NCBI RefSeq assembly: GCF_000820005.1
Contig: NZ_CDBL01000007.1
Span: 62,001 to 126,000, forward strand
Source of the DNA: Aeromonas piscicola
GTDB taxonomy: Bacteria > Pseudomonadota > Gammaproteobacteria > Enterobacterales > Aeromonadaceae
Length of the DNA: 64,000 nucleotides
Reading direction: 5' to 3'
Shown: positions 9,023 to 18,841 of the stretch, piece after piece
Layout: every line of letters starts with the position of its first letter
Numbering within the stretch: position 1 is the first letter of the stretch
Notes under the pieces: generated by a model
The model's input: the letters and a program-made list of their open reading frames with translations, nothing else
Databases searched by the model: none
Told to the model about the DNA's origin: nothing
Position numbers and translations under genes: made by a program

Positions 9023-10204
9023 ATGAAAAAGAAATTGCTGTCATCCCTGATCGGTCTGGCTACTCTGGGCGTGGCTTGCTCTGCCACCGCCGCCATTGAC
9101 GAAGGTCAACTGACCATCTGGATTAACGGTGACAAGGGATACAATGGTCTGGCTGAAGTCGGCAAGAAGTTTGAAGCCGAAACCGGCATCAAGGTGACGG
9201 TTGCTCACCCTGATCAGGTGGAAGTGAAATTCCAGCAAGCCGCTGCAACCGGCAACGGCCCGGACATCTTCTTCTGGGCTCACGACCGTTACGGTGAGTG
9301 GGTCAAGGCCGGTCTGCTGGTACCCGTCACCCCGAACGCAGCCACCAAAGCCAAGTTTGAACAGTTCGCCTGGGATGCCATGGCTGTCGATGGCAAGACC
9401 TACGGTTACCCGGTTGCGGTGGAAGCCGTCAGCCTGATTTACAACAAGGATCTGCTGCCTGAGCCGCCGAAGACCTTCGAAGAGATCGCCAAGATTGACG
9501 AGACGCTGAAGAAGAACGGCAAGCGTGCCATCATGTGGGCCTATGACACCCCCTATTTCAGCTATCCGCTGGTGGCTGCCAACGGTGGCTACGCCTTCAA
9601 GAAAACCGCTACCGGTTATGACGTGAAAGATACCGGCGTGGCCAACGCAGGCGCCAAAGCCGGTGTGGGCTACATCTCCGAGATGATCAAATCCGGTCAC
9701 CTGGAAAAAGGCATCGACTACGGTGTGATGGACGCCAAGTTCAACAAGGGCGAAGTGGCCATGATGATCAACGGTCCCTGGGCCTGGAGCAACCTGGACA
9801 AGAGCGGCATCAAGTACGGTGTAGCGCCGCTGCCGACCCTGAACGGCAAGCCGGCCAAAGCCTTCGTTGGCGTATTGGGTGCCACCATCAACGCCGCCAG
9901 CCCGAACAAGGATCTGGCCATCGAGTTCCTGGAAAACTACCTGCTGACCGACGCCGGTCTGGCACCGGTGAACGCCGACAAACCGCTGGGCGCCGTGGCA
10001 CTGAAGTCCTTCCAGAAGACTCTGGAATCCGATCCGCACATCAAGGCGACCATGCAAAACGCCCAGAATGGCGAGCCTATGCCGTCCGTGCCTGAGATGA
10101 GCCGTTTCTGGTCTTCCTTCGAAACTGCCCTCAAGAACGTAACTTCCGGCCGTCAGAGCGTTGACGAAGCCCTGGATACCGCTGCCAAGCGTATCGTTCA
10201 GTAA
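9023..10204 (+). CDS. malE: Maltose/maltodextrin-binding periplasmic protein MalE
   Basis: 393 aa. A signal peptide ([20 protein letters not shown]) is followed by the mature start [20 protein letters not shown], very close to E. coli MalE ([20 protein letters not shown]). Other conserved pieces are [38 protein letters not shown] and [17 protein letters not shown]. It delivers maltose and maltodextrins to MalFGK2. It starts 14 bases after an AAGGAAAGG-type ribosome binding site and is first of malE-malF-malG-malK, all on one strand. This differs from E. coli, where malK is divergent from malE. Confidence 0.97.
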   Translation: MKKKLLSSLIGLATLGVACSATAAIDEGQLTIWINGDKGYNGLAEVGKKFEAETGIKVTVAHPDQVEVKFQQAAATGNGPDIFFWAHDRYGEWVKAGLLVPVTPNAATKAKFEQFAWDAMAVDGKTYGYPVAVEAVSLIYNKDLLPEPPKTFEEIAKIDETLKKNGKRAIMWAYDTPYFSYPLVAANGGYAFKKTATGYDVKDTGVANAGAKAGVGYISEMIKSGHLEKGIDYGVMDAKFNKGEVAMMINGPWAWSNLDKSGIKYGVAPLPTLNGKPAKAFVGVLGATINAASPNKDLAIEFLENYLLTDAGLAPVNADKPLGAVALKSFQKTLESDPHIKATMQNAQNGEPMPSVPEMSRFWSSFETALKNVTSGRQSVDEALDTAAKRIVQ

Positions 10205-10217
10205 GCATGCACTACCC

Positions 10218-10238
10218 GGGAGGCCGCAATGGCCTCCC
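10218..10238 (+). promoter_or_regulatory. malE-malF intercistronic stem-loop
   Basis: gggaggcc (10218-10225), loop gcaat and ggcctccc (10231-10238) form a perfect 8-bp stem between the malE stop and the malF start, with no T-run. By analogy with E. coli malE-malF it may protect malE mRNA or reduce transcription into malF so that binding protein exceeds permease. Confidence 0.65.
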
Positions 10239-10279
10239 ACTCTCTCAAATCTCTCTTGGCGTTATAAAGGTTAATTGGC

Positions 10280-11932
10280 ATGGAAGTAGTACCTTCTATT
10301 GAATCCTATGCCGGTCCGAAGGATAAGCATACCTGGCTTAAGTGGACCATCGCTGCTCTGGTAGCCATCCTCAACGGTTATGCGGCCGTGATGATGTACG
10401 CCAGCGGTGAGTGGGTATTCGCTCTGCTCGATCTGGTGGTGGTCTCCGTCGGTCTGTATGTCTTCATGAACAAGAAGACCTATGCCCACCGCTATATCTT
10501 CCCCGGTGTGGCTGGCATGGTTGTGTTTATCATCTTCCCTCTTGCCTACACGATCGGCATCGCCTTCACCAACTATTCGGGATCCAACTTGCTCTCCCTC
10601 GAGCAGGCACGGGATTACCATCTGAAAAAAAGCTACAAGGTGGCGGGCGGTGAGTTCGATTTCACCCTTTTGGGTGGTGAGAACAATCAGTTTCAGCTGC
10701 TGCTGAAACAGGACGACCAATCCTTTATCAGTCAACCTGTTTCCCTGATGAACAACAAGGCGCGTGAGCTGGCGGCCCGTGAGGGCAGAGTACAAAGCAC
10801 CCAGCAAGTGGTCGAACTGCAGCCCTTCACTGGCGAAGCGGCCAGCAAGGCCGCCCCGATCCGTGCCATCGTTGAGCATCGCACTCATCTGAGTGACCTG
10901 GATCTGGTCCTGCCGGATGGCGGCACCCACCTGACCCTGAGCAGCCTGCGCAAGTTTGCCGCCCAGAAACAGCAGTACACCCGTCTGATGGATGGCGCCG
11001 TGCTCAAGTCCGGCGTGGTGATCAAGGACAGCAACCTGCTGCGTGACACCCAGACCGGCGAGCTGATGCTGCCCAACGGCGACACCGGCTTCTATCAATA
11101 CATCGACGAGCAGGGACAGTTTGTCGGCAAGGGCATGGCCCCCGGTTTCGTGGTGAGCGTGGGCTGGAAAAACTTCGTGCGCATCATGACAGACCCGGGT
11201 ATCCAGGGTCCCTTCATGCAGATCTTCGTCTGGACCGTGATATTCTCCGCCGGTTCAGTGGCCTTCACCCTGGCCATCGGCATGGTGATGGCGTGTCTGG
11301 TGCAGTGGGAGCAGCTCAGAGGTCGCGGCTTCTACCGGGTCATGCTGATCCTGCCCTACGCGATACCGGCCTTCATCTCCATCTTGGTGTTCAAGGGCTT
11401 GTTCAACCAGAACTTCGGTGAGATCAACCTGTTCCTGGAAGCGGCGTTCGGCATCAAGCCGGACTGGTACACCACCCCCTTCCTGGCCAAGGTGATGATC
11501 CTCATCGTCAACACCTGGCTCGGCTATCCCTACATGATGATCCTCTGCATGGGCCTGCTCAAAGCCATCCCGGAAGATCTCTATGAGGCGTCCGCCATGG
11601 ACGGTGCGGGTCCGGTGCAGAACTTCTTCAAGATCACGGTTCCGCTCTTGATGAAGCCACTCACTCCGCTGCTGATCGCATCCTTTGCCTTCAACTTCAA
11701 CAACTTCGTACTCATACAGTTGTTGACCAACGGGGCACCGGACATCATAGGCGCCAGTACCCCGGCCGGGACCACGGATCTGTTGGTGAACTACACCTAC
11801 CGGATCGCGTTCCAGGGCTCGGGTGGTCAGGACTACGGTCTGGCCAGTGCCATCGCCACCGCCATCTTCCTGATCGTCGGCGCGCTTGCACTGCTCAACC
11901 TGAAATTGTCCAAAGCCGACAAGCAACAGTAA
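10280..11932 (+). CDS. malF: Maltose ABC transporter permease MalF
   Basis: 550 aa, somewhat longer than E. coli MalF (514). N-terminal membrane helices (WTIAALVAILNGYAAVMMYA, then FPGVAGMVVFIIFPLAYTIGIAFTNYS) precede the large periplasmic P2 loop (about residues 95-275) and the C-terminal transport domain. The EAA motif is EASAMDGAGPVQNFFKITVPLL, which contacts MalK. NTWLGYPYMMILCMGLLKAIP is nearly identical to E. coli. An AAGG ribosome binding site lies about 10 bases before the ATG. Twelve bases separate it from malG. Confidence 0.97.
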   Translation: MEVVPSIESYAGPKDKHTWLKWTIAALVAILNGYAAVMMYASGEWVFALLDLVVVSVGLYVFMNKKTYAHRYIFPGVAGMVVFIIFPLAYTIGIAFTNYSGSNLLSLEQARDYHLKKSYKVAGGEFDFTLLGGENNQFQLLLKQDDQSFISQPVSLMNNKARELAAREGRVQSTQQVVELQPFTGEAASKAAPIRAIVEHRTHLSDLDLVLPDGGTHLTLSSLRKFAAQKQQYTRLMDGAVLKSGVVIKDSNLLRDTQTGELMLPNGDTGFYQYIDEQGQFVGKGMAPGFVVSVGWKNFVRIMTDPGIQGPFMQIFVWTVIFSAGSVAFTLAIGMVMACLVQWEQLRGRGFYRVMLILPYAIPAFISILVFKGLFNQNFGEINLFLEAAFGIKPDWYTTPFLAKVMILIVNTWLGYPYMMILCMGLLKAIPEDLYEASAMDGAGPVQNFFKITVPLLMKPLTPLLIASFAFNFNNFVLIQLLTNGAPDIIGASTPAGTTDLLVNYTYRIAFQGSGGQDYGLASAIATAIFLIVGALALLNLKLSKADKQQ

Positions 11933-11944
11933 GGAGGCTTCTCA

Positions 11945-12835
11945 ATGGCTATCGTACAACCCAAATCAGTCAAATACCGGGTGTGGGCAACCCACCTGGT
12001 CATGTGGGCCTTCCTGGCGCTGATCATCTTCCCGGTGATCATGGTTATCGCCATCTCGTTTCGTAACGGCAACTTCTCGGTCGGGGAGGTCATCCCCTCC
12101 AATCCGACCCTGGATCACTGGAAGCTGGCGCTGGGCATGTCCATCACCAACGCCGATGGCAGCATAACGCCGCCGCCGTTCCCCGTGCTGACCTGGCTGT
12201 GGAACTCCATCAAGATTGCGGGTATCACTGCCCTGATGATAGTGACGCTGTCGACCACCTGTGCCTATGCGTTTGCCCGCCTGCGTTTTCGTGGCAAGCA
12301 GACCATATTGCAGGGCATGCTGATCTTCCAGATGTTCCCGGCCGTGCTGGCGCTGGTGGCCATCTATGCGCTGTTTAACAAGATAGGTGACTACATCCCC
12401 TGGCTGGGTCTCAACACCCACGGTGGCCTGATCCTGGCCTACATGGGCGGCATCGCGCTGCACGTCTGGACCATCAAGGGCTACTTCGAGACCATAGACT
12501 CTTCGCTTGAAGAAGCGGCGGCCATCGACGGTGCCACTCCCTGGCAGGCGTTCCGCCTGATCCTGTTGCCCCTGTCGGTGCCCATCCTGGCGGTGGTGTT
12601 CATTCTGGCCTTTATCGGCACCATCACAGAGGTGCCCGTGGCCTCCATCCTGCTGCAGGATGTGAACAACCTGACCCTGGCGGTCGGTGCCCAGCAATAC
12701 CTCTATCCGCAGAACTATCTGTGGGGTGACTTCGCCGCGGCCGCCGTGCTGTCGGGCCTGCCCATCACAGTGGTGTTCCTGATGGCGCAGCGCTGGCTGG
12801 TTGGCGGACTGACCGCTGGCGGCGTGAAGGGTTGA
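11945..12835 (+). CDS. malG: Maltose ABC transporter permease MalG
   Basis: 296 aa, matching E. coli MalG in length. It has six predicted membrane helices and the EAA loop [22 protein letters not shown]. The C-terminus [13 protein letters not shown] is typical of MalG. An AAGGAGG ribosome binding site precedes the ATG. The last 14 or so codons and stop are the first element of a 104-bp tandem repeat that continues into the malG-malK spacer, so the malG 3' end has been copied at least twice in full and once in part. Confidence 0.97.
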   Translation: MAIVQPKSVKYRVWATHLVMWAFLALIIFPVIMVIAISFRNGNFSVGEVIPSNPTLDHWKLALGMSITNADGSITPPPFPVLTWLWNSIKIAGITALMIVTLSTTCAYAFARLRFRGKQTILQGMLIFQMFPAVLALVAIYALFNKIGDYIPWLGLNTHGGLILAYMGGIALHVWTIKGYFETIDSSLEEAAAIDGATPWQAFRLILLPLSVPILAVVFILAFIGTITEVPVASILLQDVNNLTLAVGAQQYLYPQNYLWGDFAAAAVLSGLPITVVFLMAQRWLVGGLTAGGVKG

Positions 12836-13146
12836 GTGTGTTGTCGCATGCGCTACACAGCCAACACCAAGGTGTTCCTGCTGGTCTATCGCAGGGCTGG
12901 CTGGTTGGCGGACTGACCGCTGGTGGCGTGAAAGGTTGAGTGTGTTGTCGCATGCACTACACCGCCAGCACCAAGGTGTTCCTGCTGGTCTATCGCAGGG
13001 CTGGCTGGTCGGCGGACTGACCGCTGGCGGCGTGAAAGGTTGAGTGTGTTGTCGCATGCGCTACACAGCCAGCACCAAGGTGTTCCTGCTGGTCTATCGC
13101 AGGGCTGGCTGGTCGGCGGCCTCACTGCTGGTGGTGTGAAAGGTTA
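12793..13146 (+). repeat. 104-bp tandem repeat (about 3.4 copies) covering the malG 3' end and the malG-malK spacer
   Basis: Units begin at 12793, 12897, 13001 and 13105 (CTGGCTGGTTGGCGG and variants), with an exact period of 104 each time and only scattered substitutions between copies; the last copy is partial. Each unit contains the malG terminal codons with the TGA stop and a central potential stem-loop built on CACC-AA-GGTG. Because 104 is not a multiple of three, the copies cannot extend MalG in frame. The array fills most of the 383-base malG-malK gap. It has no CRISPR-like spacers. Confidence 0.95.
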
Positions 13147-13218
13147 AGGTTTTAATGGCCGGGGGAGCTGACTCCCCCCGCCGTCACGATTTGCACAGAT
13201 TCAAGAGCGGAGCTCGTC

Positions 13219-14355
<1,137 letters not shown>

Positions 14356-14392
14356 TGGCGCCGAGGTTTTCCACTAAATTCAGTGCCTTTTT

Positions 14393-14417
14393 GCCGGTCG
14401 CAAGACCGGCTTTTTAT
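14393..14417 (+). terminator. Rho-independent terminator of the mal operon
   Basis: gccggtc (14393-14399), a 4-base loop and gaccggc (14404-14410) are followed by TTTTTATT. Confidence 0.88.
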
Positions 14418-14466
14418 TGCCTGCCGTTCGGGGCTCGTCCGGCAGGCCTGACTCCCTGGCCTCTGC

Positions 14467-15282
14467 TCAGGTCTCCAGTGCGGCCGTGATGTCGGGCACG
14501 AAGGTCTGGCTGGTCAGGGGCGGGCGCTCATAGCCCTCGGTCTTGATGGGGGGGAGTGTGATGGGCTCGTAGTGGATCGCCTCGTAGGGTACCTTGCTGA
14601 GCAGGTGGGCGATGCAGTTGAGGCGGGCCCGGCGCTTGTCGTCCGCCTCCACCACGAACCAAGGACTGTCTTGCGTGTCCGTGTAGGTGAACATGTCATC
14701 CTTGGCGCGGGAGTACTCCACCCAGCGCGAACGGGATTGCAGATCCATGGGGCTGAACTTCCAGCGTTTGATGGGGGTATTGATGCGCTCCTTGAAGCGT
14801 TTCTCCTGCTCCTCGTCCGACACCGAGAACCAGTACTTGATGAGGGTGATACCCGCGCGGATCAGCATGCGTTCGAACTCGGGGCAGGCGCGCAGGAACT
14901 CGCGGTATTCGGCATCGCTACAAAAGCCCATCACCCGCTCGACCCCGGCCCGGTTGTACCAGGAGCGGTCGAACAGCACCATCTCGCCGGCGGCGGGCAG
15001 GTGGGCGGCATAGCGCTGAAAATACCACTGGGAGCGCTCCCGATCCGAGGGGGCGGGCAGTGCCGTGACCCGGCAGACCCGGGGGTTGAGCGGTTCGGTG
15101 ATCGCCTTGATGACGCCCCCTTTACCGGCGGCGTCCCGTCCCTCGAACAGCACCACCACCTTCAGTCCTTCCTGCTTGACCCACTCCTGTAGCTTGACCA
15201 GCTCCTCCTGCAGGTGGGCGAGGTGGTGCTCGTAGCATTTCTTGTCCAGGCGCGAGCGTTTCTTGCTCTTTTCCTTTGGCAT
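14467..15282 (-). CDS. ppk2: Polyphosphate kinase 2 (PPK2 family)
   Basis: 271 aa. The P-loop is FEGRDAAGKGGVIK at about residue 47, followed by a Walker B-type segment MVLFDRSWYNRAGVERVMGF and lid residues KERINTPIKRWKFSPMD, all diagnostic of single-domain PPK2. The enzyme transfers phosphate between polyphosphate and nucleotides. Which nucleotide (ADP, GDP or AMP) cannot be assigned here. The N-terminal basic stretch (PKEKSKKRSRLDKK) is common in the family. AAGGAG lies seven bases before the ATG. It is monocistronic and divergent from the alpha/beta hydrolase gene. Confidence 0.93.
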   Translation of the reverse strand: MPKEKSKKRSRLDKKCYEHHLAHLQEELVKLQEWVKQEGLKVVVLFEGRDAAGKGGVIKAITEPLNPRVCRVTALPAPSDRERSQWYFQRYAAHLPAAGEMVLFDRSWYNRAGVERVMGFCSDAEYREFLRACPEFERMLIRAGITLIKYWFSVSDEEQEKRFKERINTPIKRWKFSPMDLQSRSRWVEYSRAKDDMFTYTDTQDSPWFVVEADDKRRARLNCIAHLLSKVPYEAIHYEPITLPPIKTEGYERPPLTSQTFVPDITAALET

Positions 15283-15380
15283 GACTTTCTCCTTTTTGTG
15301 TCCTTTCAGGGCGTCACCCCAGCTTGCACCAGGGAGGCGCCACTGCCAAGGAGTGCGTGTTACACTGCCGCCCCGTCGCT

Positions 15381-15554
15381 GGCAGCAACACAGAAGAAAA
15401 CATGAGGCGATTTATGGCGATTTACATTGCCACCTCATCAGCCGCTGGCAATAGAAAACACATGAAGCCATTTATGGCGATTTGCACTGTCGTCTCATCA
15501 TCAGTAGTTGGCAACAGGAGAAAACATGAAGCAATTTATGGAGATAGCGGGCCG
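15381..15554 (+). repeat. Three imperfect about 65-bp tandem copies of the alpha/beta hydrolase start region
   Basis: Copies begin at 15381, 15447 and 15510 (each GGCA...), with start-like ATGs at 15402, 15462 and 15526. Each ATG is followed by a variant of A(A/G)GC(A/C/G)ATTTATGG(C/A)GAT. Only the third is the true gene start, with the best ribosome binding site (ACAGGAGAAAAC). The first two ATGs are in frame with each other (60 bases) but not with the gene (64 bases). Confidence 0.88.
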
Positions 15555-16326
15555 CCAAATGGCCTATCTGGACGAGGGGCAGGGCCCGGTTCTGTTGTTT
15601 GGGCACAGCTACCTGTGGGACAGCGCAATGTGGGCACCGCAAGTCGCCGCGCTCAAGAGCCAGTACCGCTGCATAGTGCCCGAGCTGTGGGGCCACGGCG
15701 ATTCCGACCGGTTGCCGGAAGGCCCTTGCACCCTGGCGACCTTGGCGCGGGATCACCTGGCCCTGCTCGATGCCCTCGGCATCGACGAGTGCGTGCTGGT
15801 GGGCCTCTCCATCGGCGGCATGTGGGGGGTAGAGCTGGCCAGAATGGCGCCGGCCCGTCTCAAGGGGCTGGTGCTGATGGACAGCTTCGTTGGCCTGGAG
15901 CCGCAGATCACCTGCGAACGTTACCTCGGCATGCTGGGCATGATTGGGCAGCTCGGCACCATACCGGCTCCCATCGTCGAGCAGGTGGCGCCTCTGTTCT
16001 TTGCCAACCAGCCGGATGCGGCCCTGATGGCCGACTTCAAGGGGCGTCTCGCCACTTGGCCTGGGGAGAAGATCGCCGCCATGGTGGCGGTGGGGCGCAG
16101 CTTCGTGACCCGGGAAGATCGCATCGACTGGCTGGAAGAGATGGCCGTGCCAGCGCTGGTGATGACGGGGTGCGAGGACAAGGCGCGTCCCGTGCTGGAA
16201 GGCTACCTGATGGCCGAGGTGCTGGGCTGCCCGTTCAAGGAGATCCCGGCTGCGGGTCATATCTCGTCGCTGGAAAACCCCGCCTTCGTCAATCAGGCCC
16301 TGGCGGCGTTTCTGGCCGACCTCTGA
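15526..16326 (+). CDS. Alpha/beta hydrolase
   Basis: 266 aa from the ATG at 15526, chosen because CAGGAG lies 6 bases upstream; an in-frame TTG at 15508 is less likely. The fold signature includes LLFGHSYLWDS (oxyanion HG-type motif), the nucleophile elbow GLSIGGM (Ser about residue 95), acid Asp in GCEDKARP and His in AAGHISSLENP near the C-terminus. It resembles the BioH/enol-lactonase branch, but the substrate cannot be deduced. Two degenerate copies of its own start region lie upstream. It converges on the MipA/OmpV gene across a shared hairpin. Confidence 0.88.
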   Translation: MKQFMEIAGRQMAYLDEGQGPVLLFGHSYLWDSAMWAPQVAALKSQYRCIVPELWGHGDSDRLPEGPCTLATLARDHLALLDALGIDECVLVGLSIGGMWGVELARMAPARLKGLVLMDSFVGLEPQITCERYLGMLGMIGQLGTIPAPIVEQVAPLFFANQPDAALMADFKGRLATWPGEKIAAMVAVGRSFVTREDRIDWLEEMAVPALVMTGCEDKARPVLEGYLMAEVLGCPFKEIPAAGHISSLENPAFVNQALAAFLADL

Positions 16327-16352
16327 TACAGATACGGCCGCTTTGCCAGACC

Positions 16353-16379
16353 AAGAAGGGAGCCATGGGCTCCCTTCTT
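16353..16379. terminator. Bidirectional terminator between the hydrolase and MipA/OmpV genes
   Basis: aagaagggagcc and its complement ggctcccttctt form a long stem with a very short loop between two convergent genes. The U-tract is short (TTCTTGCTT), so termination strength is uncertain. Confidence 0.65.
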
Positions 16380-16404
16380 GCTTGTGATGGCGTGGCGGCG
16401 CGGT

Positions 16405-17211
16405 TTACCAGATATAGCCGATCCCGAAGCCGGCGTAGAGCTCTCCCTGGTGCTGGACCAGGGGGCTGTTGGCAACCTCCTCGTCATAGCGTTCGTAGTT
16501 GGCGGCAAACATACCGATCCAGTTGGGGGTGAAGCGGTAGCTGGTGACAATGGCCATCATGGGTGAAAGGGTTGCTCCCGTGTCCCATGCCGGTCGCTGC
16601 GCCGTGGCCTCGCTCTCGGAAACGCCGCCGAAGTAGTAGTTCGCCAGCTTGCTGCTGCGGATCATCATCCCCATGCCGGGCATGATGAGCAGCCGATCGC
16701 GGATGATGGGAAAGTCGGCCCACAGCAGCAGCTCCTGGCCCTGGCTGCGGCCGGTCACATCCGTGCTGAGACGGGTGCTGAGCAGGGCGTAGGGGGTGAT
16801 CAGGCTGGCTCCCATGCCCCCTTCCAGCTCCCACTTGCGCGGTTCCATGCCGTTGAACTGCACATATTCGTCGGGATCCAGGTTGCCAAAGCGCAGCCGG
16901 CCATAGCCGTAGGCGGCCAGGGTCTCATCCTTGTAGAAGTAGTAGCGGGCCCGATCGCCCAGGTACATGAACTGGTCACCAAAGTAGAGAAAGCCGGGAA
17001 TGACGTAGCCTGCGGCATCTTGCGCCTGATAGCGCGCATCGCCGCCGATGACCGCCGTCCCCAGCACCAGCCCCTTGGGGACAGGGCTCGTGGGGCTGTC
17101 GTGGGCGAACACGTCGAGGGAGCCCAGATCGATTTCGGCATGGGCCGCGGTACTGAGCAGGGTGAGGGCTGTGAGTGCGCTGGCAAGCCGGCGCGCGCTA
17201 GGTAGGATCAT
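16405..17211 (-). CDS. MipA/OmpV family outer-membrane protein
   Basis: 268 aa with a signal peptide (ALTALTLLSTAAHA). The body is a beta-barrel of the MipA/OmpV family: KGLVLGTAVIGGDARYQ, PGFLYFGDQFMYLGDRARYYFY and the terminal GIGYIW with a C-terminal aromatic residue. Members scaffold the peptidoglycan enzymes MltA and PBP1B (MipA) or act as small outer-membrane proteins (OmpV). The specific role here is unknown. It is transcribed alone. Confidence 0.85.
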   Translation of the reverse strand: MILPSARRLASALTALTLLSTAAHAEIDLGSLDVFAHDSPTSPVPKGLVLGTAVIGGDARYQAQDAAGYVIPGFLYFGDQFMYLGDRARYYFYKDETLAAYGYGRLRFGNLDPDEYVQFNGMEPRKWELEGGMGASLITPYALLSTRLSTDVTGRSQGQELLLWADFPIIRDRLLIMPGMGMMIRSSKLANYYFGGVSESEATAQRPAWDTGATLSPMMAIVTSYRFTPNWIGMFAANYERYDEEVANSPLVQHQGELYAGFGIGYIW

Positions 17212-17292
17212 TGTCGCTCGGGCTCCATGAACGTGAGGCGTCCATCCTGGTCGGTTGGCACTGTGAGGCTGGATATTAGCGCACTTTATCAG

Positions 17293-17358
17293 GGCGCTGA
17301 CAGCGCCAGTTAGCAGATGTTCAAGATGACACAGGGCATGTCCGAAGAGATGCCCTGT
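17293..17358. repeat. Two hairpins in the MipA-PerM gap
   Basis: ggcgct-gac-agcgcc (17293-17307) and acagggcat...atgccctgt (17331-17339 and 17350-17358) are perfect inverted repeats just downstream of the perM stop. Neither is followed by a T-run on the minus strand, so they may act as processing or weak termination structures. Confidence 0.5.
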
Positions 17359-17391
17359 GGGGATGAAGCGGGAGTGCGAGAAGGCGCCTCG

Positions 17392-18462
17392 TCAGGCTCC
17401 AGGCTGGGGGGCGTCATCGCGCTTGGGCCAGGCGTTGAGCACTGCCTTGACCAGGGTGGCGAGGGGAATGGCGAAGAAGACACCCCAGAATCCCCAGAGC
17501 CCGCCAAACACCAGCACGGCTATGATGATGGCCACCGGATGGAGGTTGAGCGCCTCGGAGAAGAGCACGGGCTCCAGCACGTTGCCGGTGAGCACCTGGA
17601 TCACCGTATGCACCACTATCAGCCAGGTGAATTCAGGGGTCAGCCCCCACTGGAACAGGGCTACCATGGCGACCGGTACCGTCACGGCGGCGGCCCCTAT
17701 GTAGGGAATGAGCACGGAGAAGCCGACCGCCACCGCCAGCAGCACAGAATAGCGCAGCCCCAGCATGGCAAAGGCGCCGTAGCTGATGACTCCGACGATG
17801 AGGATCTCGATCACCTTGCCGCGGATGTAGTTGAGGATCTGCTCGTTCATCTCCACCCAGACTCGGTTGACCAGGGTGCGGTTGCGCGGCAGGAAGCGGC
17901 GCAGGCTGCCCATCAGCACCTTTTTGTCCTTGAGCATGAAGAACGCCATCAAGGGGACCAGTATGAGGTAGATGAGGATGGCCACCACGTTGACCAGCGA
18001 GTTCAGGGAGGCGCTCACCAGCTGCTCGCCACCGGTCAGAATACGCTGGCGAATGTTGTCTATGATGGTCTCGACCAGAGTCACGTTGATAAGCTCTGGA
18101 TACTGCTCCGGCAGGGTGCGCACATAGTCCTGGGCATGGGCCAGCATGGAGGGGGACTCCTTGGCCAGGTTGATGCCCTGGCTCACCAGCGTCGGGATAA
18201 GGCCCAGGAATGCCATGACCGTCAGGGCGATGAACAGCAGCAGGATCAGGCTGGTGGCCAGGGTTCGGGAGAGGCCGAGGCGCTGCAGCCGGCTCACCGG
18301 CCACTCCAGCAGGTAGGCCATCACCAGCGCCACCAGCAGTGGTGCCAGCAGATCGCCAAACAGCCAGAGCACGGCAAAGCAGGCCACCAGCAACAGGAAG
18401 AGGGTGACCGCATCGGGGTCGGAGAAGCGGGTCTGATACCAGCGTTTGAGCACATCTAACAT
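17392..18462 (-). CDS. perM: PerM/AI-2E exporter family membrane protein
   Basis: 356 aa with about eight predicted membrane segments, including LFLLLVACFAVLWLFGDLLAPLLVALVMAYLL near the N-terminus, GVISYGAFAMLGL and IIIAVLVFGGLWGFWGVFFAIPLATL near the C-terminus. These are hallmarks of the UPF0118/AI-2E transporter family. The ligand is uncertain; some members export autoinducer-2 and others act as Na+/H+ antiporters. AAGGA lies 8 bases before the ATG, and the gene follows the TusA-like gene by 15 bases. This TusA-like/PerM/BepA neighbourhood is conserved in gammaproteobacteria. Confidence 0.88.
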   Translation of the reverse strand: MLDVLKRWYQTRFSDPDAVTLFLLLVACFAVLWLFGDLLAPLLVALVMAYLLEWPVSRLQRLGLSRTLATSLILLLFIALTVMAFLGLIPTLVSQGINLAKESPSMLAHAQDYVRTLPEQYPELINVTLVETIIDNIRQRILTGGEQLVSASLNSLVNVVAILIYLILVPLMAFFMLKDKKVLMGSLRRFLPRNRTLVNRVWVEMNEQILNYIRGKVIEILIVGVISYGAFAMLGLRYSVLLAVAVGFSVLIPYIGAAAVTVPVAMVALFQWGLTPEFTWLIVVHTVIQVLTGNVLEPVLFSEALNLHPVAIIIAVLVFGGLWGFWGVFFAIPLATLVKAVLNAWPKRDDAPQPGA

Positions 18463-18477
18463 GACAGCATCCTTTCG

Positions 18478-18720
18478 TTACCGAGGCTCATGATGATGCT
18501 GTGCCCCGACGACCAACTGCAAAGAGAGCGTATTGTCCTGCGCCTGCTGCACCGTGAAGGGATGACCCTGACGTTGCAGATAGGCCGGAATGTCCTGCCG
18601 GGAGCCGGCATCGGCCAGCCGAATGGTCACGGTTTGACCGCTTTTGGCCTCCCTTAGCCAGAGCTTGAGCCGGATCAGCGGCTCGGGGCAGCGCCAGGGG
18701 GTCAGATCGAGGTGTTCCAT
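18478..18720 (-). CDS. TusA/SirA-like sulfurtransferase family protein
   Basis: 80 aa from the ATG at 18720 with GGAG upstream; the open frame extends further but without a good start. The family CPxP motif is present as WRCPEPLIRLK (Cys about residue 11), the persulfide-carrying site in TusA. The partner is unknown. The C-terminus is His-rich (AQHHHEPR). It is in an operon with perM and divergent from bepA. Confidence 0.88.
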   Translation of the reverse strand: MEHLDLTPWRCPEPLIRLKLWLREAKSGQTVTIRLADAGSRQDIPAYLQRQGHPFTVQQAQDNTLSLQLVVGAQHHHEPR

Positions 18721-18841
18721 GAGGGCTCCAGCAGGCGTGAGGCGGCTATTATGGCCGTGATGAGAGCACGAAACAACGCTTGTAGCCCTTGAGGGGCAAG
18801 GGTATTCTGCCGAGGCCCCTTCTGATGGAGATAGAGATAAC

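Noticed and set aside
12765-13125. Repetitive minus-strand open frames in the malG-malK spacer
   Set aside because: They arise from the tandem repeat and have no ribosome binding site or homology that I can see.
12793-13146. CRISPR array
   Set aside because: Units are contiguous 104-bp copies of a gene end with no unique spacers.
15324-16532. 402-codon plus-strand frame overlapping the alpha/beta hydrolase
   Set aside because: It begins in the repeated start copies but then runs through the hydrolase gene out of frame with low-complexity residues; only the repeat itself is of interest.
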